A DNA stretch of 64,000 nt from Arcobacter sp. LA11 (GTDB lineage: Bacteria > Campylobacterota > Campylobacteria > Campylobacterales > Arcobacteraceae): assembly GCF_001895145.1 (NCBI RefSeq), contig NZ_BDIR01000011.1:28904-92903 (forward strand), written 5' to 3'. Shown piece by piece: positions 1 through 6,563 of the stretch; the stretch's first letter is position 1; each line of letters opens with the position of its first letter. Below the pieces are notes generated by a model. That model saw only the letters and a program-made list of their open reading frames with translations, was not told where the DNA came from and ran no database searches. The position numbers were made by a program, and so were the translations under genes.

Positions 1-366
1 TTCAATTTTATGATTTAGGATACTTCTGCCATGCACTGGAACTTTAAATGTTTCAATTATTGGGTGTTTTGAAGCTAGAGCAACAGCTGTGCTTACAAAA
101 ACTGTAGGGTTTTGTTTTGCAGTCTTAGCATTTTGTGCCATATAAAAATAGTCAAAGCCTAATTCTTTTACTAATTTTTCTAGCGCATCTTTTGAAAAAA
201 CTTCTTGAAAACCAATAATATCACAATCCATTTTTTGAATTTGATTTTTTAACCAAGTAGTTTTTTCTTCCCATTCAGTAGGTTTAAAAGTATCTTTTCT
301 TGTATACCAAGAGAATGGAGGTTCTACGAACTGAAATAAGTTAAATGTGCCAAATCGAATAATCAT
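1..366 (-). CDS. Endonuclease/exonuclease/phosphatase family protein (N-terminal part, runs off left edge)
   Basis: Reading leftward from the ATG at 366 gives 122 open codons to the window edge. The protein begins MIIRFGTFNLFQF and soon shows DCDIIGFQEVF, the pattern of the EEP (DNase I-like metallophosphoesterase) fold: an early Asn in a G-T-x-N strand and the catalytic metal-binding Glu in GFQE. Members cleave nucleic acids or phosphoester metabolites; the substrate cannot be told from this part. No signal peptide is visible. There is no Shine-Dalgarno sequence, and a good extended -10 box ends only 6 bases upstream, so the mRNA may be leaderless. A second copy of its first codons lies at 2131, next to the end of the ClC gene, which suggests the two genes were once adjacent. 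Confidence 0.8.
   Translation of the reverse strand, partial: MIIRFGTFNLFQFVEPPFSWYTRKDTFKPTEWEEKTTWLKNQIQKMDCDIIGFQEVFSKDALEKLVKELGFDYFYMAQNAKTAKQNPTVFVSTAVALASKHPIIETFKVPVHGRSILNHKIE
329..354. repeat. 26-bp direct repeat, copy A (inside the EEP gene)
   Basis: These 26 bases are identical to 2094-2119. They encode residues FGTFNLFQF of the EEP protein. The two copies flank a 1.74-kb segment that holds the RCC1-repeat gene. Confidence 0.9.
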
Positions 367-371
367 AGTTT

Positions 372-380
372 ATTATAACA
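372..380 (-). promoter_or_regulatory. Extended -10 promoter for the EEP gene
   Basis: On the minus strand this reads TGTTATAAT, a perfect extended -10. Transcription would begin about base 366, on or next to the ATG of the EEP gene, implying a leaderless message. Inferred from sequence only. Confidence 0.5.
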
Positions 381-444
381 AAAGTTATTTTATTTTCAAT
401 AGTTTATTTAATGTGAGTATTCTTAACTTTTCTAGGCTTTCTAT

Positions 445-475
445 ATAAAGCTTGTTTATTAAAAACAAGCTTTAT
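445..475. terminator. Hairpin, possible terminator downstream of the RCC1-repeat gene
   Basis: A perfect 13-bp inverted repeat (445-457 with 463-475) has a 5-base ATTAA loop. It lies 160 bases beyond the stop of the leftward RCC1-repeat gene and before the leftward EEP gene, so it could separate the two transcripts. No long U-tract follows on either strand, so its role as terminator is uncertain. The rest of 367-636 shows only AT-rich DNA. Confidence 0.4.
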
Positions 476-636
476 ATTTTGATTAAATAGCGCAAATTCT
501 CTATTTTGTAATAAACTTACTATTTTTATTAGTGGCAATTTTGACTATACAAATATCACCTTGATTATTTTTTATAGTAACGAATTACTAAGAAAAAATA
601 AATTAGGATCTACCTTCAAAAGTTTTGTTGATAATT

Positions 637-1941
637 TTATTCTGTCCCAATAGTTCCATCCCAAGTTACAATTGTACCATCATTTTTGTATGCGAGGAAA
701 AAGTTTTCTGTAGAATATATTTTATTATATCCTAAATCTGTAGGTTCTTCCATTCCACCATATGCACCATCTCCCCAAGCAGAGATAGAACCATCTGCTT
801 TTATTGCAGCAAAAGCTCCAACTGTTGAATAAACTTTTGTATATCCTAAATCACTAGGTGTATCGGTTCCTCCAAATATATTATTCCCCCAAGCAGAGAT
901 AGAACCATCTGCTTTTATTGCAGCAAAAGCACTATGATTAGAATAAACTTTTGTATACCCTAAATCACTAGGTGCATCAGTTCCTCCATATGCACTATCT
1001 CCCCAAACAGAAATAGAACCATCCGCTTTTAAGGCTGCAAAAGCACCAACTGTAGAATAAATATCTGTATAACCAGAATCAGTAGGCGCGCCAGTTCCTC
1101 CATTTATACTATTCCCCCAAGTAGAAATAGAACCATCTGCTCTCATTGCACTAAAAGCGCTATGATTAGAATAAACTTTTGTATACCCTGAATCAGTAGG
1201 AGCATTAGTTCCTCCATAAGAATTATGTCCCCAAACAGAAATAGAACCATCTGCTTTTATTGCTGCAAAAGCAGCTCTCGTTGAATAAATATTTGTATAA
1301 CCAGAATCAGTAGGTGCGCCAATTCCACCATAAGAACTATTTCCCCAAACAGAAATAGAACCATCAGTTTTTATTGCAGCAAAAGCAGCTCTATTAGAAT
1401 AAATTTTAGTATAACCAGAATCAGTAGGTGCGCCAATTCCACCATAAGAATTATGTCCCCAAGTAGAAATAGAACCATCTTCTTTTAATGCTGCAAAAGC
1501 AGTATATGTTGAATAAATTTTGGTGTAACCAGAATCAGTAGGCGCTCCAATCCCTCCAAAGTCAACATTTCCCCAAGTAGAAATAGAACCATCATTTTTT
1601 AACGCTGTGAATGCGAATCCATTAGAATATATTTTAATATATCCTGTATCATTAGGAGCTATTATTTCTCCATAATCAACATTCCCCCAAGTAGTTATTG
1701 AACCATCTTCGTTTAGGGCTGCCATAGTATTACGATTTGGAATCGTAGGTGAATTATAAAATCCTTGGTAATTGTTCTGTGCAGAGTTATAATCAACTTC
1801 CACAAAAGGATATTGACTTTCATTAAGAGTATTGGCTTTTAAAGCAACTAGGTTAGAAAAAATAAAAAGAATAAAAAATATGACTATTAAATAATTAGAC
1901 AGATTAATTCTTTTTTTATTTTGTATATTTGTTAATAACAT
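637..1941 (-). CDS. Secreted RCC1-repeat (beta-propeller-like) protein
   Basis: The 434-residue protein has an N-terminal hydrophobic segment (about residues 16-36) that fits a signal peptide or membrane anchor. Ten tandem units of about 38 residues follow. Each carries DGSIS-x-WG, then GG-x-x-APTDSGYT and a KIYS-x-x-AFAA motif, typical of bacterial proteins of the RCC1/BNR-like 'WG' type predicted to fold as beta-propellers. The repeats are also close at DNA level (about 114 bp period), so copy number may vary. An AAAGGA ribosome site lies before the ATG. The gene sits alone between two copies of a 26-bp repeat, so it looks like a local insertion. Function is not known; adhesion or surface binding would be a guess. 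Confidence 0.75.
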   Translation of the reverse strand: MLLTNIQNKKRINLSNYLIVIFFILFIFSNLVALKANTLNESQYPFVEVDYNSAQNNYQGFYNSPTIPNRNTMAALNEDGSITTWGNVDYGEIIAPNDTGYIKIYSNGFAFTALKNDGSISTWGNVDFGGIGAPTDSGYTKIYSTYTAFAALKEDGSISTWGHNSYGGIGAPTDSGYTKIYSNRAAFAAIKTDGSISVWGNSSYGGIGAPTDSGYTNIYSTRAAFAAIKADGSISVWGHNSYGGTNAPTDSGYTKVYSNHSAFSAMRADGSISTWGNSINGGTGAPTDSGYTDIYSTVGAFAALKADGSISVWGDSAYGGTDAPSDLGYTKVYSNHSAFAAIKADGSISAWGNNIFGGTDTPSDLGYTKVYSTVGAFAAIKADGSISAWGDGAYGGMEEPTDLGYNKIYSTENFFLAYKNDGTIVTWDGTIGTE

Positions 1942-1982
1942 GAGTTTCCTTTTTCAAAATTTAATAAAATATTACCATATTT

Positions 1983-1988
1983 ATTATA
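1983..1988 (-). promoter_or_regulatory. -10 box for the RCC1-repeat gene
   Basis: The minus strand reads TATAAT, about 40 bases upstream of the ATG at 1941. A second possible box (TGGTAATAT, 1977-1969) lies closer. Which is used cannot be told from sequence. Confidence 0.35.
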
Positions 1989-2038
1989 AAAATTAAAGAA
2001 CTATTAAAATAATAAATTACATAATTTATTTTAAAATA

Positions 2039-2131
2039 TTAAGGAAAATTGAAAAGTTGTATTTTTGTAGAAGTATTAAAATAAGATTTTAGAAACTGAA
2101 ATAAGTTAAATGTGCCAAAACGTAATTTCAT
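2039..2131 (-). pseudogene. Remnant of the EEP gene start behind the ClC gene
   Basis: A 30-codon reading frame starts with ATG at 2131, two bases after the ClC stop codon. Its first 13 residues, MKLRFGTFNLFQF, match the start of the EEP protein (MIIRFGTFNLFQF), and 26 bases are identical. After that it diverges into unrelated AT-rich sequence and stops. The simplest reading is that the EEP gene once followed the ClC gene directly and was split off when the RCC1-repeat segment arrived, leaving this stub. Confidence 0.7.
2094..2119. repeat. 26-bp direct repeat, copy B (in the EEP remnant)
   Basis: Identical to 329-354. Together the copies bound the segment holding the RCC1-repeat gene and mark the likely junctions of its insertion or of a duplication event. 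Confidence 0.9.
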
Positions 2132-2133
2132 TA

Positions 2134-3495
2134 TTATTTTTCTGCTCTCCAGTCCATTCTTCTTTTAAAGCTTGCTACTTTGGCTTTACTTTTGACACTT
2201 AGGTCTATATTGCTCTGGGTTATATCTTCTCCAAATTCAATATTTAGCATATCTGATTTTGACATCTTTAAAACTTGAGATTGGAAAACACTTCTATGTC
2301 CAGTAATCAAAAATGTAATTACTGCGCTAACTGCTGCATAATGAGCGATATCTATTCCAAAAAGTTCAACTGCCATAATTGTTGCAGCAATTGGTGAGTT
2401 TGTTGTTCCTGCTAGTACACTTACAAGTCCAAGTGCAGCAAAAAGTGAAATGTTTTCGCCTATGAAAGTACCAAACATATGTCCACTTGTTGCACCTACA
2501 TAAAATATTGGGGTAATAACTCCCCCACTACCGCCAGCTCCAAGAGTTATGGAGGTGTAAATAGTCTTAGCTATAAAGGCATACCATGGTACATCTTCTG
2601 ATAATGCTGGATCACTATAAAAAAGTGTTGATATTGTATCAAGACCTAATCCAAAGTATTGGTCTCCTACTACAAATGATAATAAAACTAAAAATGTACC
2701 ACCTAAAAAAGCTTTTAGATAGATATTAATATTTATTCTTTTTATTCCCATCTCTGTTCTTCTTAATACTGTAATTAAAAAATCTGAAACAATACCAAAA
2801 AACAGACCTGCAAGAATTACTTGTAAAATTAGAGTAGGGTTAAAACTTATTGAGTTAAATTCCATTATATAATAGCTATAATGAACTCCTAAATATTTTG
2901 CAGTCGTATATGCTGCAAAACCTGCTATAAAAGAAGGAAGAAGAACATCATACATGATGATACCTACAATTAAAACTTCAACACCAAAAATAGCACCTGA
3001 AATGGGTGTTCCAAATACAGAAGCAAATCCTGCACTTATACCACATATTACAAGCTTCTTTCTATCTTTTTCTGAAAATTTAAAAAGTTGAGATATTGCA
3101 GATGCCGCTCCAGCACCTATTTGTGCGCCAGGCCCTTCTTTCCCTACTGAACCACCTGTAAACATTGTTACAATAGTAGTTACTAATTTTATAGGAATTA
3201 CTGCAAAATCAATTTTTCCATTTTTTCTGTGGACTGCTTCAATTACTTTTTCAGTTCCATGTCCAGTTGCATTTGGTGCAAATTTTCTAACTAAAAAAAC
3301 TGTTATTACAAGTCCTAATGGTAATAAATAATAAGATTGAAAAGGTAAAAAGGATTGAGCTTCTTCTGATTTATGAATTGCATTTAAAAAAAATGTAACT
3401 ATTGCACCGATTACTACACCAATTGCAGATGATAAAAGTACCCACTTTGTAACGCTAAAAAAGATAAGAGATTGTTCAATAAAATGTTTTTTCAT
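2134..3495 (-). CDS. ClC-family chloride channel/transporter
   Basis: This 453-residue inner-membrane protein has the ClC signatures in order: GSVGKEGP (residues 115-122) with the gating glutamate E120, the GTPISGAIFGVEV helix around 162-174, and the GGSGGVITPIF anion-site loop (GxFxP-like). By my alignment with E. coli ClcA, E173 matches ClcA E202, while the internal proton glutamate E203 is Val174, as in vertebrate ClC channels. This suggests weak or no proton coupling, so channel-like or non-coupled transport is possible. Length fits the bacterial family without CBS domains. Only a weak ribosome site is seen before the ATG. The gene is followed at 2 bases by a stub of the EEP gene. Confidence 0.85.
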   Translation of the reverse strand: MKKHFIEQSLIFFSVTKWVLLSSAIGVVIGAIVTFFLNAIHKSEEAQSFLPFQSYYLLPLGLVITVFLVRKFAPNATGHGTEKVIEAVHRKNGKIDFAVIPIKLVTTIVTMFTGGSVGKEGPGAQIGAGAASAISQLFKFSEKDRKKLVICGISAGFASVFGTPISGAIFGVEVLIVGIIMYDVLLPSFIAGFAAYTTAKYLGVHYSYYIMEFNSISFNPTLILQVILAGLFFGIVSDFLITVLRRTEMGIKRININIYLKAFLGGTFLVLLSFVVGDQYFGLGLDTISTLFYSDPALSEDVPWYAFIAKTIYTSITLGAGGSGGVITPIFYVGATSGHMFGTFIGENISLFAALGLVSVLAGTTNSPIAATIMAVELFGIDIAHYAAVSAVITFLITGHRSVFQSQVLKMSKSDMLNIEFGEDITQSNIDLSVKSKAKVASFKRRMDWRAEK

Positions 3496-3556
3496 AAAAA
3501 AGTCTTAGGTGGAAGATATGTTTTAAAATTGTATCGAAAATATATTGAAATTATTA

Positions 3557-3565
3557 TGCTATAAT
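3557..3565 (+). promoter_or_regulatory. Extended -10 promoter for the DUF234 gene
   Basis: TGCTATAAT is a perfect extended -10. Transcription would start near 3572, a few bases downstream of the TTG taken as start of the next gene, so that start may be wrong. Confidence 0.6.
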
Positions 3566-4485
3566 TGCACAATTTAAAGAAAATAATAAAAGGCTTTCCC
3601 ATTATTTCAAATAACCAACCACTATTAGAACAATTTCAAAGATTTTGTGAAAAAAATAATCCAAAGGATTTAGAATCTGCAGTAAACTATTTTGCAGTTT
3701 TTGGAGGATTAGATGTTAAGATTGATATGACTAAACCGCTTAGAAGTTTAATCATAAGACATATTTTAAATGATTACTATGATATTCAAGAATATATAGG
3801 AAAACTTACAAAAAATTCTGCACCATTTCATAAAGTATTAACTGGCATTGCATTAGGTGATAGAAGAACTAATTCTGCATTTAAAAGAGCTGATATTGAA
3901 TATGATGAAGGAATAAAAGCTATTTATGAACTTGAAGAATTGGAGATAATCTCAACTGAAACTGCTATGGACCATCTTACAAATAATTTTGAAGAAAATG
4001 ATGTTTCAGATAAACTTCTTTTTACTACACCATTTTTAAGATTTTGGTTTGCTTTTGTGTCTCCTTTATATAGAGGTATAAAAAGAGAAGAGTATGACGA
4101 ATGTTTTGAAAGATTTAATAACTATCAAGCAGAATTCATGGGTCTTATTTTTGAACAGCTTTGTCATGAATATATTAAAGAAACTTTTAAAGATGATGCA
4201 ATTGAAGAAATCGGAAGATATTGGGATGAAGATAAAAATGAACTTGACCTAATAGCTCAAACAGAATCTGGAAAAATCATAATTGGAAGTTGTAAATATA
4301 GTAATAATAAAGTTAAGAAAAATGAATTAAATAGGTTAAAAAATATTTGTGAGAAACTTGACCTTGTACCTGATTATGTAACACTATTTTCAAAAAAAGG
4401 TTTTACAAATGAACTTAAAAGCGAAAAAGGTCAAAGTCTAAAACTATGTACTGCAAAAAGTTTAAAAGCACTATATATAAGCTAG
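3565..4485 (+). CDS. DUF234-domain protein lacking the usual AAA ATPase domain
   Basis: The frame of 306 residues from a TTG resembles the C-terminal half of the archaeal-type AAA ATPases (MJ/Pfam Arch_ATPase plus DUF234). A winged-helix-like part comes first (about 10-135), then a DUF234 region with an early Glu (FEQLCHEYI), GRYWD, ELDLIA and IIGSCKYS, the layout of a PD-(D/E)xK nuclease fold. In the family the last strand is usually E-C-K; here it reads S-C-K, so the nuclease site may be degraded or altered. No P-loop is present. The TTG at 3565 overlaps the -10 box and has no ribosome site, so the true start is probably a little downstream. Role unknown. Confidence 0.65.
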   Translation: MHNLKKIIKGFPIISNNQPLLEQFQRFCEKNNPKDLESAVNYFAVFGGLDVKIDMTKPLRSLIIRHILNDYYDIQEYIGKLTKNSAPFHKVLTGIALGDRRTNSAFKRADIEYDEGIKAIYELEELEIISTETAMDHLTNNFEENDVSDKLLFTTPFLRFWFAFVSPLYRGIKREEYDECFERFNNYQAEFMGLIFEQLCHEYIKETFKDDAIEEIGRYWDEDKNELDLIAQTESGKIIIGSCKYSNNKVKKNELNRLKNICEKLDLVPDYVTLFSKKGFTNELKSEKGQSLKLCTAKSLKALYIS

Positions 4486-4608
4486 ATTTGTTTTTTAAGG
4501 TTTAATTTTATAAATTCTTCTATACTAAGTATAGAAACAAAATTTACTAATTAATAATCAAACAATATTTGGTTAGCACCCTTAAATTTTTTCTTATTGA
4601 ACTCAATT

Positions 4609-4617
4609 TGATATAAA
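4609..4617 (+). promoter_or_regulatory. Extended -10 promoter for the methyltransferase gene
   Basis: TGATATAAA is followed by about 70 bases of leader before the ATG at 4692. A transcript start near 4623 is predicted. Confidence 0.45.
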
Positions 4618-4619
4618 AT

Positions 4620-4681
4620 AGTAAGGTTTATTTATTGATTAAACCAATAAACTATAAAGTCTTTATAGTCCAACCTTTACT
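4620..4681 (+). promoter_or_regulatory. Structured 5' leader of the methyltransferase mRNA
   Basis: Three inverted repeats lie in the 62 bases just before the ribosome site. ACTATAAA (4651-4658) pairs with TTTATAGT (4662-4669) across a 3-base loop. GTTTATT (4626-4632) pairs with AATAAAC (4646-4652). AGTAAGGTT (4620-4628) pairs with AACCTTTACT (4672-4681) with one bulge. The first and third sets overlap at 4626-4628, so alternative folds are possible. Whether this regulates translation is inference. Confidence 0.3.
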
Positions 4682-4691
4682 AAGGAACTTT

Positions 4692-5345
4692 ATGTCAACG
4701 GTTCGATTTTTATATCAGACTATAGAATTTGATAATATGGATATTCATCTGAAAACTCTTCGAGATAAACAACAATATGATGAAAAATATGATAAAAAAA
4801 ATATTGAAGGTTTGTCTTCTGCAAATTGGTCTATATTTGGTGTATTGTGGCCATCTAGCAAGGTATTAGCAAATTTGATGCAAGATTATGATTTAGAAAA
4901 CAAGCGAATACTAGAAGTAGGAGGAGGAATTGCTCTTTCAAGTTTGATTTTAAATCATAGAAATGCGGATATTACTGTAACAGATTTTAATCCAGAAGTT
5001 AAAAAATTTCTTGACGTAAATAGTAAATTAAATGATGATAGAGATATCCCTTTTATATGTGCAAATTGGATTGATAGTGATGATGAACTTGGACTCTTTG
5101 ATTTAATCATTGGAAGTGATATTTTATATGAACAGTTTCATTTAGAAGACTTATCAAGATTTTTAGATGATCATACAGCTGAAAAATGTAAGATAATAGT
5201 AGTTGATCCTGGACGAGGCAATCATTCAAAATTTAGTAAAATGATGGTTTCTTTAGGCTATAAACATACTCAATATAAACCTCAAAATACAGAAGAGTAT
5301 TTAGATACACCCTTTAAAGGTGAAGTTATTGAGTATCATAAATAG
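4692..5345 (+). CDS. Class I SAM-dependent methyltransferase
   Basis: The 217-residue protein begins MSTVRFLYQTIEFD. I chose the ATG at 4692 because AAGGA sits 5 bases upstream; a longer frame from a TTG at 4635 has no ribosome site and would run through the structured leader. It shows the SAM-binding motif ILEVGGGIALSSL, then an acidic ribose-binding strand (TVTDFNP), and LIIGSDILYE in motif IV. This resembles the lysine/nicotinamide methyltransferase-like group (Methyltransf_16). The substrate is unknown. It appears cytoplasmic, with its own promoter. The gene before it is unrelated, and the next is another methyltransferase of a different family. Confidence 0.75.
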   Translation: MSTVRFLYQTIEFDNMDIHLKTLRDKQQYDEKYDKKNIEGLSSANWSIFGVLWPSSKVLANLMQDYDLENKRILEVGGGIALSSLILNHRNADITVTDFNPEVKKFLDVNSKLNDDRDIPFICANWIDSDDELGLFDLIIGSDILYEQFHLEDLSRFLDDHTAEKCKIIVVDPGRGNHSKFSKMMVSLGYKHTQYKPQNTEEYLDTPFKGEVIEYHK

Positions 5346-5361
5346 AGCTTTTGAATTTATT

Positions 5362-5370
5362 TGTTACAAT
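5362..5370 (+). promoter_or_regulatory. Extended -10 promoter for the FkbM gene
   Basis: TGTTACAAT, an extended -10 with one change from consensus, lies 25 bases before the TTG start at 5395. Confidence 0.4.
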
Positions 5371-5394
5371 GCGTTATAAAAATAAAGGTGTGCT

Positions 5395-6471
5395 TTGGAT
5401 TTAATAAATATTGATTATATCAATGAAAAAGATTATAAACTAGTTGAAGAATTTATAAATTCAACTACAAGAAAAAAATTTATTTTAGGAATAAATAAAC
5501 TTACAAAATCTGTTCAAAAATATGTAAATGTAGATGGAATAATAGATGACTTTACAAGAGTACATAGTTCAAGAAAAAAATCAATTTATAAAATAGAAGA
5601 TGTTCCAAATGATGCTTTGATACTTTCAACTTCTTCGGGAAGTCCTTTAGAAGTAAAAGAAAGTCTTGATGCTAGAGGATTTGAAAATATTAATTATTTG
5701 GCATTTTATAAATATTCAAACTATGATTTAGCTAAACCACCTTTTATTACAGACTTTAAAGAAGATTATAAAAAAAATAAAGAAAAGTATTTAAAAGTTT
5801 ATAATTTACTAGATGATAAAAAATCAAGAGAGGTTTTTACTAAAGTAATTAATTTTAAGATAAGTTTTGACTTGGATTTTATGCAAGGTTTTACAAATAG
5901 CCATGAAGAACAATATTTTGATAAAGAGCTGATTCCTTCAATTAAAAATATTGTATTTGTTGATGGTGGGGCATATATTGGAGATACTATACCTAATATT
6001 ATAAAAAACTTTCCAGATTTTAAAAAAATATATTGTATAGAACCAAATGATTTGCATATTAGCATCGCAAAAAAGAATTTCCATCTTCAAGAAAATATAG
6101 AGTTTATAAATTGTGGTTTAGGAAATAAAAAGCAAGAATCTAATCAAGTACAAGAATTCCAAGATAACTGTGAACATGATTATCAAGCGGAAAATATTGA
6201 TACGATTGATAATTTAATAAAAGAAAAAATAGATTTCATAAAATTAGATATAGAAGGTGCAGAACAAGATGCTCTTCTAGGCGCAAAAAATACAATAGAA
6301 AAATATCATCCATTTCTTGCAATTTGTATTTATCATAAAGCAGAAGATTGGTATAAAATACCCCAAATAGTGTTAGATATAAATTCTGAGTATTATATTT
6401 ATTTAAGACATTATATGGAAGGAATTTATGAAACTGTGATGTATTTTATCCCTCAAAAACATGTTATATAA
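5395..6471 (+). CDS. FkbM-family methyltransferase
   Basis: The 358-residue protein starts at a TTG preceded by AAAGG at good spacing. The C-terminal half is the FkbM fold: FVDGGAYIGDT is the SAM-binding loop, CIEPN the acidic strand, and IKLDIEGAEQDALLGA the family signature. The N-terminal 170 residues (with FILGINKLTKSVQKYVN and a GIIDDF strand) look like a small nucleotide-binding or recognition domain of the type fused to FkbM in glycan clusters. FkbM enzymes O-methylate sugars or small molecules, so a role in modifying a surface glycan is possible. No neighbouring glycan genes support this here. Confidence 0.75.
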   Translation: MDLINIDYINEKDYKLVEEFINSTTRKKFILGINKLTKSVQKYVNVDGIIDDFTRVHSSRKKSIYKIEDVPNDALILSTSSGSPLEVKESLDARGFENINYLAFYKYSNYDLAKPPFITDFKEDYKKNKEKYLKVYNLLDDKKSREVFTKVINFKISFDLDFMQGFTNSHEEQYFDKELIPSIKNIVFVDGGAYIGDTIPNIIKNFPDFKKIYCIEPNDLHISIAKKNFHLQENIEFINCGLGNKKQESNQVQEFQDNCEHDYQAENIDTIDNLIKEKIDFIKLDIEGAEQDALLGAKNTIEKYHPFLAICIYHKAEDWYKIPQIVLDINSEYYIYLRHYMEGIYETVMYFIPQKHVI

Positions 6472-6563
6472 TTAGTTATAATATATAATTTAAAAAGGTA
6501 AGTAATTAAATTATATATTATATATAATGTTATATAATACTTTAAATTTTTTTAGGATGATAA

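Noticed and set aside
720..1740. Regular repeat that could look like a CRISPR array
   Set aside because: The roughly 114-bp period is coding, in one frame, and has no constant spacer/repeat structure; it is the RCC1-repeat protein.
4635..4691. Longer methyltransferase N-terminus from a TTG at 4635
   Set aside because: No ribosome site, and it covers the structured leader; the ATG at 4692 has AAGGA at ideal spacing.
6480..6545. Dense TATA-rich palindromes as an operator
   Set aside because: The stretch is almost pure A and T; palindromes arise by chance and no single site stands out.
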